DNA from: Mannheimia indoligenes
GTDB lineage: Bacteria > Pseudomonadota > Gammaproteobacteria > Enterobacterales > Pasteurellaceae
Reading direction: 5' to 3'
Assembly: GCF_036880405.1 (NCBI RefSeq)
Contig: NZ_JBAJJM010000011.1
Location: 28,987-92,986 of the forward strand
Length of the DNA: 64,000 bases
Shown in pieces: positions 8,232 to 16,776 of the stretch. Each line of letters starts with the position of its first letter. Positions within the stretch are counted from its first letter, which is position 1. A model generated the notes under the pieces. That model was given only the letters and a program-made list of their open reading frames with translations, was not told the DNA's origin and ran no database searches. The position numbers and the translations under genes are program-made.

Positions 8232-8576
8232 ATGGGTGTAGATAAAACAATTTTTTCAAAACAACTTGGTGTAAATATTGCAAAATATAGACAAGCATTG
8301 GGTTTAACCCAGGAACAATTAGCTGAAAAATTAGATTTGGGAAATGAAGCAATATCAAGAATTGAGCGTGGAGTTGCGATGCCTAGCTTGATGAGACTGT
8401 TTGAATTTTCTAAGGTTTTCCATTGTAATGTTGCAGATTTATTATATGAAGGTTCAACTCAAAAAGATGATATTGAACATATCGCATTATTATTAAAAGA
8501 TCTTTCGGATAATGATCGTCAATTTTCAATCAAAATGTTGGAGCAATTAGTTATTCACCTAAAAACCAAGCCTTGA
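8232..8576 (+). CDS. XRE-family transcriptional regulator
   Basis: A 114-residue protein with a Cro/CI-type helix-turn-helix at about residues 13-68; the recognition region includes LTQEQLAEKLDLGNEAISRIERG. The C-terminal 45 residues are helical and may dimerise. It is followed after 53 nt by an antitoxin/toxin pair on the same strand, and palindromes lie directly upstream, so it probably represses its own operon. It could be a third component of the toxin-antitoxin module or an independent regulator. It is AT-rich relative to selA and selB. Confidence 0.85.
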   Translation: MGVDKTIFSKQLGVNIAKYRQALGLTQEQLAEKLDLGNEAISRIERGVAMPSLMRLFEFSKVFHCNVADLLYEGSTQKDDIEHIALLLKDLSDNDRQFSIKMLEQLVIHLKTKP

Positions 8577-8629
8577 ACTTTACCCAAATACGGCTAGAAT
8601 GTTTAAATCAAATAGTGGAGGGAAATAAT

Positions 8630-8800
8630 ATGGATCTCACTTTATCAGCTGATTTGCAGACATTAGAGAAACAAAAGCATTTCTATACAGATGATGAGCT
8701 TGATTTGTTATCCAAATTGGAAAAAGGTTTGGTTGAAACCAAATCACACGATCAAGTAATGGAAGATTTGCGTAAAAAATTAGGGTTATCTGAAAAATGA
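8630..8800 (+). CDS. Probable antitoxin of a RelE/ParE-type pair
   Basis: A 56-residue acidic helical protein. The start is the ATG at 8630, preceded by GGAGGG; a longer frame from 8573 overlaps the XRE stop and has no ribosome site. The C-terminal half (DQVMEDLRKKLGL) resembles the short segment by which many antitoxins of this class bind RelE/ParE toxins. Its stop overlaps the toxin start (ATGA, 8797-8800), the usual translational coupling. I cannot name the antitoxin family; the assignment rests on size, charge and position. Confidence 0.72.
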   Translation: MDLTLSADLQTLEKQKHFYTDDELDLLSKLEKGLVETKSHDQVMEDLRKKLGLSEK

Positions 8801-9084
8801 TGAAGTTTGATTACAATATCGTTTGGTTGATACAAGCCGAAAGAAAATTGTTTAATCAAGCGGATTATATTTTACAACAATCCCATAACCCGATTATTGC
8901 TGAGCAATTTTACGATGCAATAAAAAGTGAAGTGGATAAACTTTCCTATACGGCTGATGTTTATCGACTTCGTAAGAAAAAAGAAATTCCCATTTTAAAT
9001 GGTAAATATCAAGTAAAATTCCTGATTGGTCAGGAAAACATCTATATAGTAGATTTTAAATCTGCTCGTCAAAACAGTTACTGA
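8797..9084 (+). CDS. RelE/ParE-superfamily toxin
   Basis: A 95-residue basic protein with the RelE/ParE pattern: an N-terminal strand (YNIVWLIQAE), two helices with paired positions for the antitoxin, and strands ending in YRLRKKKEIPILNGKYQVKFLIG and IYIVDFKSARQNSY. Such toxins act as ribosome-dependent mRNA nucleases (RelE) or gyrase inhibitors (ParE); which applies here is not clear. It starts within the last codons of the antitoxin gene, and selB starts 19 nt after it, so toxin and selB may share a transcript. Confidence 0.82.
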   Translation: MMKFDYNIVWLIQAERKLFNQADYILQQSHNPIIAEQFYDAIKSEVDKLSYTADVYRLRKKKEIPILNGKYQVKFLIGQENIYIVDFKSARQNSY

Positions 9085-9103
9085 TTTTATACAAGGACTT
9101 CCA

Positions 9104-10960
9104 ATGATCATCTGCACAGCAGGGCACGTCGATCACGGCAAAACCTCTCTTTTACAAGCCTTAACCGGCACAGATACAACCCATCTTCCCGAAGAACAAA
9201 AAAGGGGGCTGACCATTGATTTGGGTTATGCCTATTTGCCCGTTGAAAATGATATTTTAGGCTTTATTGATGTGCCGGGGCATCAGCGTTTTTTATCCAA
9301 TATGTTGGCAGGTTTGGGCGGTATTAACCACGCATTATTGGTTATTTCTGCCGAAGAAGGCATTAAACCGCAAACGGAAGAGCATTTGGATATTTTACGT
9401 TTGTTGAATTTCCAACATATTATGGTCGTAATTACCAAAGCAGATCGGGTTCAGCCTGAGCAAATTTCAGCTCTTGTTGAGAAGATCAAAACGCAATATC
9501 CGTTTTTGGCGGAATCAAAAACGTTTATTACTTCAGCGAAAACCGCACAAGGTATTGATGAATTAAAAACGCATTTAATTCAGCTTAATCAGAAAAATCA
9601 CCAAATAAATAAGCCGTTCCGTTATGCGATTGACCGTGTATTTAATGTGAAAGGAGCGGGCTTGGTGGTAACAGGTACAACGGTGGCAGGCAAAGTTAGC
9701 GTTGGCTCTGAGTTGTTTTTGTCGAACGGTAAAAAAGTGCGTGTGAAAGCCATTCACGCCCAAAATACACCTTCGGAAATGGGAGTAGCAGGACAACGCT
9801 TGGCGTTAAATATTGCAAACGTGGAAAAAGAAGAAATCAAGCGTGGCGATTGGATTACCGAGCTTGAGCCGAAATTTGCCACCGACCGTATTACGGTTTT
9901 ACTTACGGCAAATCAAGCCTTAAAAGAGAATAGCATTGTTCATTTGTACCACTTCGCCTCGCACATTACAGGCAAACTCAATTTGCTTGAGGGCAAACAA
10001 GCGGTCAAAAATCAGCAATATTTTGCAGAAGTGATTTTAGACGAGCCATTGCATATTGCGGTAAATGATAAGTTGATTATCCGCAGTGGCGATGACAGCC
10101 AAACTTTAGCGGGGGCGGAAGTGTTGGAAATCCACTCGCCGAAACGTCATAAACGCACGGATGAGCGTTTAGCATTGGTAAAAAATTTAGCAAAAACGAC
10201 CGCTTGTAATGATTTTTCGGCACGCATTGATCTTTATCTGCAAAACAGAGCAATGGATTTGCCGTTACTATTATGGGCGGAGCAATGTTTTGCTGAAGAT
10301 ATTGCAAAACTTGGCTTTGATGTTTCTTCAAAATGGTTATTCAATGCCGATTTTAAAGCCCAAGCTCAGCAACGAGTGTTGGAAAAAATGGCGGAATATC
10401 ATCAGCAGCACCAAGATCAAATCGGTGTAACCAAAGCCCGTTTATATCGCATTGCGTTATTGGATTTGCCTGAACATTTGGCTAATCAATTTATTGATGA
10501 TTTGGTGGAGCAAAAAGTCTTGGCAAATAGCCGAGGTTGGTTGCACTTGCCTGAACATCGCATTGAGTTTAATGCGAGCGAATTGCAAATTTGGCAACAA
10601 ATTCGACCGCTTTTTGAAGCAACTAATCAAGCACTTTGGGTGCGAGATATTGCGAGCTCGCTCTCTATTGATGAAACCCAAATGCGTAATCTTCTGTATA
10701 AAGCAGGCAAGTTAGGTTATTTGATCCCGATTGTGAAAGACCGCTTCTTATTAAGTGAGCAAATTAGCGAATTTGCCGCATTGATTAAGAAATTTATAGC
10801 GGAAAATGGCTCGATTTCGGTGAATCAATTGCGTGATGAGTTAAGTTATGGGCGAAAATTAACAGTTCAGTTAATTGAATATTTCGACCGTTCCGGTTTT
10901 TTGAGACGCAAAGGTGATGTACATTTGTTACGAGATTGTGAAACTTTTGCATCAAATTAA
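9104..10960 (+). CDS. selB: Selenocysteine-specific elongation factor SelB
   Basis: Translational GTPase that delivers selenocysteyl-tRNA to SECIS-positioned UGA codons. The 618-residue protein has G1 GHVDHGKTS (7-15), G3 DVPGHQ (about 59-64), G4 TKAD (about 112-115), EF-Tu-like domains 2-3 and a C-terminal half of winged-helix repeats that binds the SECIS hairpin. Length matches E. coli SelB (614). It starts 19 nt after a toxin gene and not beside selA, so its expression may depend on the XRE/toxin operon promoter. An in-frame uptake-signal core is present around 10003. Confidence 0.97.
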   Translation: MIICTAGHVDHGKTSLLQALTGTDTTHLPEEQKRGLTIDLGYAYLPVENDILGFIDVPGHQRFLSNMLAGLGGINHALLVISAEEGIKPQTEEHLDILRLLNFQHIMVVITKADRVQPEQISALVEKIKTQYPFLAESKTFITSAKTAQGIDELKTHLIQLNQKNHQINKPFRYAIDRVFNVKGAGLVVTGTTVAGKVSVGSELFLSNGKKVRVKAIHAQNTPSEMGVAGQRLALNIANVEKEEIKRGDWITELEPKFATDRITVLLTANQALKENSIVHLYHFASHITGKLNLLEGKQAVKNQQYFAEVILDEPLHIAVNDKLIIRSGDDSQTLAGAEVLEIHSPKRHKRTDERLALVKNLAKTTACNDFSARIDLYLQNRAMDLPLLLWAEQCFAEDIAKLGFDVSSKWLFNADFKAQAQQRVLEKMAEYHQQHQDQIGVTKARLYRIALLDLPEHLANQFIDDLVEQKVLANSRGWLHLPEHRIEFNASELQIWQQIRPLFEATNQALWVRDIASSLSIDETQMRNLLYKAGKLGYLIPIVKDRFLLSEQISEFAALIKKFIAENGSISVNQLRDELSYGRKLTVQLIEYFDRSGFLRRKGDVHLLRDCETFASN

Positions 10961-11138
10961 TTCAGAATAGAATTTTTTATTATTAAAAATAAATTTACTA
11001 ATTTAAAAATCTATGTTAAAACTCAAAATCCAAGAGGCAAATGCAACTCAAAGAAGTTTCGTATCTCTTATGGTGTTTGGAGCGGTGGCTCAAAAACAAA
11101 AATTCTTATTTTCCCTCTTAATATTTAGGAGCTAAAAA

Positions 11139-12101
11139 ATGAAAAAATTAGTCAAACTTTCTTTCCTTGCAAGCCTTGTGATGGGAACAGCTTCAGTTCA
11201 AGCTGCTGAAACATTTGTAACTATCGGTACAGGTGGTCAAACCGGGGTTTATTATGTTGTGGGTCAATCAATCTGCCAATTAGTAAACCGTGATTCAGCG
11301 AAAACAGGTTTAAAATGTAATGCACCTTCAACCGGAGCTTCGGTTGCAAACCTAAACTCAATTGCAGCGAAAGAAATGGATATGGGTATTGCACAATCAG
11401 ATTGGCAATATCACGCATATAATGGCTCAAGCTCATTTGAAGGTAAGAAAAACGATAAGATCCGTGCTATTTTCTCACTTCACCCTGAACCATTCACCGT
11501 AATGGCTCGTACTGATGCGAATATCAAATCTTTCGATGATTTAAAAGCAAAACGTGTAAACGTGGGTGATCCTGGTTCCGGCACTCGTGCAACAATGAAT
11601 GTTATCTTAGCTGCAAAAGGTTGGACGGATAAAGATTTCAAAGTGGCTTCTGAGTTAAAACCGGCTGAAATGGCATCGGTAATGTGTGATAACAACTTAG
11701 ATGCAATCACTTATAACGTAGGTCATCCGAATGGTGCGTTAAAAGAAGCAGCAGCATCTTGTGATGCAAAATTAGTACCGGTAACTGGTCCTGAAATCGA
11801 TAAATTAGTGGCAGATCACTCATACTATGCAAAAGCAACTATTCCGGGCGGTTTATATAAAGGTTCTGATGAGCCAACAGAAACCTTCGGTGTGTATGCA
11901 ACCTTAGTAACTTCTGCCGATGTTGATGCAGATAAAGTGTATAACGTAACTAAAGCGGTATTTGATAACTTCGACCGTTTTAAACGTTTACACCCTGCGT
12001 TTGAAAATTTAAAACAAGAAGAAATGATTAAAAATGCACTTTCTGCTCCGTTACACGAAGGGGCTGTGCGTTACTACAAAGAGAAAGGTTGGATTAAATA
12101 G
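11139..12101 (+). CDS. TAXI-family TRAP solute-binding protein
   Basis: Periplasmic binding component of a tripartite (TRAP) transporter. The 320-residue protein has a signal peptide cleaved after about residue 22 (ASVQAAE) and the TAXI-family opening strand (TFVTIGTGGQTGVYYVVG, about 24-41). An RVNVGDPGSGTR segment follows at about 138-149. The ribosome site AGGAG lies 6 nt upstream. The matching fused permease follows at 12307 after a terminator-like hairpin, so the binding protein is probably made in excess. The substrate is not evident; TAXI systems studied elsewhere take up dicarboxylates or glutamate. Confidence 0.92.
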   Translation: MKKLVKLSFLASLVMGTASVQAAETFVTIGTGGQTGVYYVVGQSICQLVNRDSAKTGLKCNAPSTGASVANLNSIAAKEMDMGIAQSDWQYHAYNGSSSFEGKKNDKIRAIFSLHPEPFTVMARTDANIKSFDDLKAKRVNVGDPGSGTRATMNVILAAKGWTDKDFKVASELKPAEMASVMCDNNLDAITYNVGHPNGALKEAAASCDAKLVPVTGPEIDKLVADHSYYAKATIPGGLYKGSDEPTETFGVYATLVTSADVDADKVYNVTKAVFDNFDRFKRLHPAFENLKQEEMIKNALSAPLHEGAVRYYKEKGWIK

Positions 12102-12130
12102 TCCACTTTTATCTTAGATTTATGCGTAAT

Positions 12131-12159
12131 CAGCACGTTTTTTGGCGTGCTGGTTTTTT
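12131..12159 (+). terminator. Partial terminator between TAXI binding protein and permease
   Basis: CAGCACG (12131-12137) pairs with CGTGCTG (12146-12152), followed by GTTTTTTG. Its position after the first gene of the operon fits attenuation that favours the abundant binding protein. Confidence 0.75.
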
Positions 12160-12230
12160 GCGTTTATAAGGCTGTTGATAATTTATCGATTTTTCCTTTT
12201 GATCTATAAGTTATCCATAGTATTTTGTTT

Positions 12231-12290
12231 AGCAAGCGGTGGTTTTTTCGAGAAAATTTGCAAATTTTTTATCAAATATGACCGCTTGTC
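12231..12290. repeat. Inverted uptake-signal pair
   Basis: GCAAGCGGT (12232-12240) and ACCGCTTGT (12281-12289) flank an A/T-rich 40-nt segment directly before the permease ribosome site. Both arms are uptake-signal cores. Confidence 0.75.
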
Positions 12291-12306
12291 TTTTTGAGGA
12301 ATTATT

Positions 12307-14943
12307 ATGTCGGTTGAATCTAAAGCTGATTATGATGACCTACAAGATATGGTCGCTTCAAACGATACAGGTGGTCGAACTCCGTCCGGTTTGGCGAAAA
12401 AAGCCATTGTGTATGTCGCTATTCTTTGGTCTATCTTCCAAATTTACTACGCTTCTCCATTGCCATTTGTTTTCCAAGAATGGCTTACTCAAGCAGGTAT
12501 TAACTTGAATGTGGTGGTAGATGACACCAAAGCTCGTTCTATCCACTTAGCCTTTGCGATGTTCTTGGCTTTCCTGTCTTATCCTGCCTTTGCAACTTCG
12601 CCAAAACATCGTATTCCAAAGATTGATTGGGTGTTTGCGATAGTCGGAGCTTGCTTGGCGTTGTACTATATTTTCTTCTATGAAGGCTTGGTAAAACGCT
12701 TTGGTGCACCTAATACACAAGATATTATCGCAGGTTGCTTAGGGATTTTATTAGTGCTTGAAGCTACTCGTCGTAGCTTAGGCTTGCCGCTTGTTATTAT
12801 TGCGATTGTGTTCCTGATTTATAACTTCTTCGGGCAATATTTTCCGGCTGATTGGATTGTAAGTCATCGTTCAGGTTCACTTTCCCAAATTATTAACCAA
12901 CAATGGATTACCACCGAAGGGGTGTTTGGTGTTGCACTCGGTGTTTCAACGAAATATGTGTTCTTGTTTGTGTTGTTTGGTGCATTGTTAGACAAAGCCG
13001 GTGCAGGTAACTATTTCATTAAGACCGCTTTTGCTTATTTAGGGCATTTGCGTGGTGGTCCTGCAAAAGCAGCGGTGGTTTCTTCTGCATTAACAGGTTT
13101 AATTTCCGGTTCATCAATTGCGAATGTGGTAACTACAGGTACGTTCACTATTCCAATGATGAAACGTGTTGGTTTTACTAAAGAAAAAGCGGGTGCGGTG
13201 GAAGTGGCATCTTCCGTGAACGGACAGATTATGCCACCGGTAATGGGAGCGGCGGCATTTTTGATGATTGAATATGTGAATATGCCATATAGTCAATTAA
13301 TTACGCACGCCTTCTTACCGGCATTGATTTCTTATATCGCATTGGTTTATATCGTGCATTTAGAAGCTTGTAAGATGAATTTACAAGGCTTACCAAGAGC
13401 GGAAGAACCAAGCCCGATTTTAGTTTTCTTGTTAAGAACTGTTGCTTCAATTTTAGTGATTGTTGGTCTGGCTATCGGGGTTTACTACGGTTTAGGTTGG
13501 ATTCGTAATGTTGCTGAAGATTATGCCTTCATTATCGTTTGCGTCTTCTTAGGCTTGTGGTATTTACTGGCAATTCGCCGTGTAGCAAACTACCCTGATT
13601 TAGAAGCGGACGATCCAAATTCAGAGATTGTCTCTCTACCAAAAAGAAAACCAACCGTAAATGCAGGCTTACATTACCTCATTCCTGTTGTTGTGTTGCT
13701 TTGGTGCTTAATGGTGGAAATGCTTTCGCCAGGTTTATCTGCGTTCTGGGGAACAATTACCTTAATTTTCATTCAATTAACCCAACGCCCGTTACTCAAT
13801 TTCTTCCGTAAGGAGACGGTAACGAAAGAGATTATCAAGCAAGGTATTCGAGATGTGGTAGATAGCCTTGAGGCTGGCGGTCGTAATATGACGGGTATTG
13901 CCCTTGCAACTGCAACCGCAGGTATTATTGTGGGGGTTGTTGCATTAACAGGTTTCGGTGTGCAGCTCTCAAGTGTGATTGAGTTACTATCAATGGGCAA
14001 CATTGTACTAATGTTGATTTTAGTTGCCATCTTCAGCTTGATTTTAGGTATGGGCTTACCAACTACGGCAAACTACATTGTGGTGTCATCATTAATGGCA
14101 ACAGTGATTGTGGAAGTTGGTCGCCAAAACGGTTTAATTGTGCCATTGATTGCTGTGCATTTATTTGTGTTCTATTTCGGGATTATGGCTGACGTTACCC
14201 CACCTGTTGGTTTAGCTTCTTTCGCAGCAGCGGCAATTTCAGGCGGTAGCCCGATTAATACAGGTATGGTTGCGTTTAAATATAGCTTAAGAACCGCAAT
14301 TTTACCGTTCTTATTTATTTTTAATACCGACTTATTATTAATTGATCTGCGTTATCCGGGGCACGGCTGGGTAGTCTTTATTACTGCAACCGTTGGGGTT
14401 CTCGCCTTTACCTCTGCAACAATGCAATATATTGTTACCAAAAACAAATGGTGGGAAACCGTGTTGCTTGTGGTTGCGGCATTTGCCTTGTTCCGTCCGG
14501 GTTTCTTTATGGATAGAATTTATCCGTCAGAACGCCATATTGAGCCGGTGCAGTTTGCAGAGCAGTTACTTGAAAGTAAAGTTGGTCAAAACGTTACCTT
14601 AAAAGTGGAAGGTTTGAACCCTTATGGTAAAGAAATTGAGTTCTACGCTCAATTACCTGTACCGGAAGGTTCAACCGGCGAAGAACGTTTGAAAAACTTA
14701 GGTTTAACGCTTATTCAAACGGATGAGAAAATCGAAGTTGATGGAGTAGAAACACCAAAAGTGGTGATTGATATGGTTGAGATTGATTCCCCAGCGGCTA
14801 AAGCAGGCTTAAACTGGGATCAAACTATTCACTATGTTGCAGTTCCACAAGATGCACCAGCTAAAGATTGGATTTTCATTCCAGCCTTGTTAGTGGTGTT
14901 TGGCGTGGTGGCAAACCAACGTCGTCGTGTGAAAAAATCATAA
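12307..14943 (+). CDS. Fused TRAP permease (DctQ-DctM) with C-terminal DUF3394-type domain
   Basis: Inner-membrane TRAP transporter of 878 residues combining the small (4-TM) and large (12-TM) permease subunits, the usual arrangement for TAXI systems. Many hydrophobic helices span about residues 35-700; the DctM-type signature SGSSIANVVTTGTFTIPMM is near 260, with a second half-repeat containing LGMGLPTTANYIV near 582. The last 150 residues are a soluble domain (DUF3394-like) with a PDZ-like IDSPAAKAGL. It belongs with the TAXI binding protein upstream and the UspA protein downstream. GAGGA precedes the start. Confidence 0.93.
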   Translation: MSVESKADYDDLQDMVASNDTGGRTPSGLAKKAIVYVAILWSIFQIYYASPLPFVFQEWLTQAGINLNVVVDDTKARSIHLAFAMFLAFLSYPAFATSPKHRIPKIDWVFAIVGACLALYYIFFYEGLVKRFGAPNTQDIIAGCLGILLVLEATRRSLGLPLVIIAIVFLIYNFFGQYFPADWIVSHRSGSLSQIINQQWITTEGVFGVALGVSTKYVFLFVLFGALLDKAGAGNYFIKTAFAYLGHLRGGPAKAAVVSSALTGLISGSSIANVVTTGTFTIPMMKRVGFTKEKAGAVEVASSVNGQIMPPVMGAAAFLMIEYVNMPYSQLITHAFLPALISYIALVYIVHLEACKMNLQGLPRAEEPSPILVFLLRTVASILVIVGLAIGVYYGLGWIRNVAEDYAFIIVCVFLGLWYLLAIRRVANYPDLEADDPNSEIVSLPKRKPTVNAGLHYLIPVVVLLWCLMVEMLSPGLSAFWGTITLIFIQLTQRPLLNFFRKETVTKEIIKQGIRDVVDSLEAGGRNMTGIALATATAGIIVGVVALTGFGVQLSSVIELLSMGNIVLMLILVAIFSLILGMGLPTTANYIVVSSLMATVIVEVGRQNGLIVPLIAVHLFVFYFGIMADVTPPVGLASFAAAAISGGSPINTGMVAFKYSLRTAILPFLFIFNTDLLLIDLRYPGHGWVVFITATVGVLAFTSATMQYIVTKNKWWETVLLVVAAFALFRPGFFMDRIYPSERHIEPVQFAEQLLESKVGQNVTLKVEGLNPYGKEIEFYAQLPVPEGSTGEERLKNLGLTLIQTDEKIEVDGVETPKVVIDMVEIDSPAAKAGLNWDQTIHYVAVPQDAPAKDWIFIPALLVVFGVVANQRRRVKKS

Positions 14944-14949
14944 GTAAAT

Positions 14950-14967
14950 GGGAGGGCATTCCCTCCC
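14950..14967 (+). other. GC hairpin between TRAP permease and uspA
   Basis: GGGAGG and CCTCCC pair closely just after the permease stop. No T run follows, so it looks more like an mRNA-stabilising hairpin than a terminator. Confidence 0.45.
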
Positions 14968-14980
14968 TATAGGATTTATT

Positions 14981-15406
14981 ATGTATAACAAAATACTGAT
15001 AGCTATTGATTTAGCAGATCTTAAAAGTGCGAAATATGTGGTAGATACTGCGTTAAAAATGACTGCAAATAATCCAAATGCAGTTTATCGTGTGGCTTCT
15101 ATTATTGAACCTGTGGATAACAGTCTCATTTCAGCGTTTTTACCAAAAAATTTTGATAAAGAAGTTGTAGCAGAAGCTAATCAAAAACTGCACGAATTCA
15201 CTAAGGCACATTTTCCTGAAGGTTCAAAAGTGCAACACATTGTTGCGTATGGCACAATTTACGAAGAAATTTGCCGTATTGCTGATGAGAAAGCGGTTGA
15301 TTTAATCCTAATGCTTGCAAGTAGTAAGCCGGAAGCAAAAGGATTAAGCTCTAATACGGTAAAAGTTGCTCGTAATACAAACAAGCCAATTTTAGTTTTA
15401 AGATAA
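14981..15406 (+). CDS. Universal stress protein, UspA family
   Basis: A 141-residue UspA-fold protein starting MYNKILIAIDLAD. The start is the ATG at 14981 with AGGA upstream; the frame extends eleven residues further but that segment covers the intergenic hairpin. UspA proteins bind ATP or AMP through a C-terminal G-x2-G-x9-G(S/T) loop; the loop here (ASSKPEAKGLSSNTV, about 115-129) is a poor match, so nucleotide binding is uncertain. Its place directly after a TRAP permease matches the TeaD-type arrangement, in which a Usp protein modulates a TRAP transporter. Confidence 0.85.
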   Translation: MYNKILIAIDLADLKSAKYVVDTALKMTANNPNAVYRVASIIEPVDNSLISAFLPKNFDKEVVAEANQKLHEFTKAHFPEGSKVQHIVAYGTIYEEICRIADEKAVDLILMLASSKPEAKGLSSNTVKVARNTNKPILVLR

Positions 15407-15427
15407 TCTCGCATTCAGTTACAATAG

Positions 15428-15454
15428 TGCCATTCTGTCGAATGGCATTTTTAT
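15428..15454 (+). terminator. Terminator after uspA
   Basis: TGCCATTC (15428-15435) pairs with GAATGGCA (15440-15447) over TGTC and is followed by TTTTTATTT. It ends the TRAP/uspA transcript and lies immediately before the rsmB start at 15457. Confidence 0.85.
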
Positions 15455-15456
15455 TT

Positions 15457-16776
15457 ATGAAAAAACAATCTACAAAAGCACTTTCTTCTCGAGCAGTAAG
15501 TGCAACTATTATTTTACAAGTTTTAGATCAAGGGAAATCGCTCTCAACCCTTATTCCTGAAGCTCAAAAACAGCTTGACCCAAAAGATTTACCTTTGGTA
15601 CAAGAAATTACTTTTGGGGTGTGCAGAGTGTTGCCTCGCCTTGAATCGATCATCAAATTATTGGTAGAAAAACCCCTAAAAGGCAAAACCCGTTTAGTGC
15701 ATTGCTTATTGCTGGTGGGTTTATATCAATTGCTTTATATGCGAGTACCTGCCCACGCAGCGGTTGATGAAGTAGTTAATGCAACCAAATCTCTAAAATT
15801 AGATAGTTTCCGAGCTTTAACCAATGGTGTACTTCGCCGTTTCTTGCGAGAGCAGGACGAAATGTTGGCAAAGGTAGATAAACATTGGCAAACGTTACAC
15901 CCTGAATGGCTGGTGAACAAACTCAAAAAGGTCTATCCAAATTGGCGAGAAATTGTGGAGGCAAACAACCAACGTCCACCAATGTGGATTAGGGTCAATC
16001 AGCAACATATCAAAGCAAAAGACTATGCCGTATTACTTGGCGATGTAGTTGCAAAAAATTCAGCAAATCTGACCGCTTGCTCCCCTCATTGTGCCTTGCT
16101 ATTAGATAAGCCGGTTAGCGTAAATCAACTACACAATTTCGAGCAAGGTTGGGCAACGGTGCAAGATGCTCACGCACAATGGTCGGCAGAATTGCTGGGA
16201 GCAGAAAATGGTGAAACTATTTTAGATGCCTGTGCTGCTCCGGGCGGAAAAACCACTCATATTTTAGAAAAAGCACCGAATGCAAAAGTTATCGCATTAG
16301 ATATTGAAGAAAGCCGTTTAAACCGAGTGCGAGAAAATTTAGTCAGACTTCAGCAAAGTGCAACTGTGATTTGTGGTGATGCTTCAAAGCCTCAAGAATG
16401 GTTAGACGATGATGTAATGTTCGACCGTATTTTATTAGATGCCCCTTGCTCCGCAACAGGGGTTATTCGTCGCCACCCTGATATTAAATGGCTACGCCAA
16501 GAAAGCGACATTCCGGAGCTGGCACAATTACAAGGTAATATTTTAAGAGTATTATGGGATAGACTGAAACCCAACGGTATTTTGCTTTATGCAACTTGTT
16601 CGGTATTACCTGAAGAAAATAGCGAACAAATTCAACGATTTGTACAAGAAACGCCAAATGCAAAATTAGTGGAAATGGATTTTAACGGTGAAAAAGTATT
16701 GGAAAAGCAGTTTTTTCCACACCAAAATGGTGGCGATGGTTTCTTCTACGCAAAATTACAAAAAGTGGCAAATTAA
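15457..16776 (+). CDS. rsmB: 16S rRNA m5C967 methyltransferase
   Basis: Cytoplasmic SAM-dependent methyltransferase for C967 of 16S rRNA. It has about 439 residues: an N-terminal NusB-like RNA-binding domain (about 1-135) and a Rossmann methyltransferase domain with the SAM loop LDACAAPGGKTTH (about 246-258). The two cysteines of the NOL1/NOP2/Sun family are visible in DAPCSATG and YATCSVLPEEN. The start at 15457 is preferred over codons inside the preceding terminator; no good ribosome site is visible. trkA begins at the base after its stop codon. Confidence 0.94.
   Translation: MKKQSTKALSSRAVSATIILQVLDQGKSLSTLIPEAQKQLDPKDLPLVQEITFGVCRVLPRLESIIKLLVEKPLKGKTRLVHCLLLVGLYQLLYMRVPAHAAVDEVVNATKSLKLDSFRALTNGVLRRFLREQDEMLAKVDKHWQTLHPEWLVNKLKKVYPNWREIVEANNQRPPMWIRVNQQHIKAKDYAVLLGDVVAKNSANLTACSPHCALLLDKPVSVNQLHNFEQGWATVQDAHAQWSAELLGAENGETILDACAAPGGKTTHILEKAPNAKVIALDIEESRLNRVRENLVRLQQSATVICGDASKPQEWLDDDVMFDRILLDAPCSATGVIRRHPDIKWLRQESDIPELAQLQGNILRVLWDRLKPNGILLYATCSVLPEENSEQIQRFVQETPNAKLVEMDFNGEKVLEKQFFPHQNGGDGFFYAKLQKVAN

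Noticed and set aside
11013..11135. A 40-codon frame just upstream of the TAXI binding protein, ending 3 nt before its start.
   Set aside because: No ribosome site, and its end covers the AGGAG of the next gene. A leader peptide is conceivable but nothing in the residues suggests one; an open frame of this length is expected by chance.
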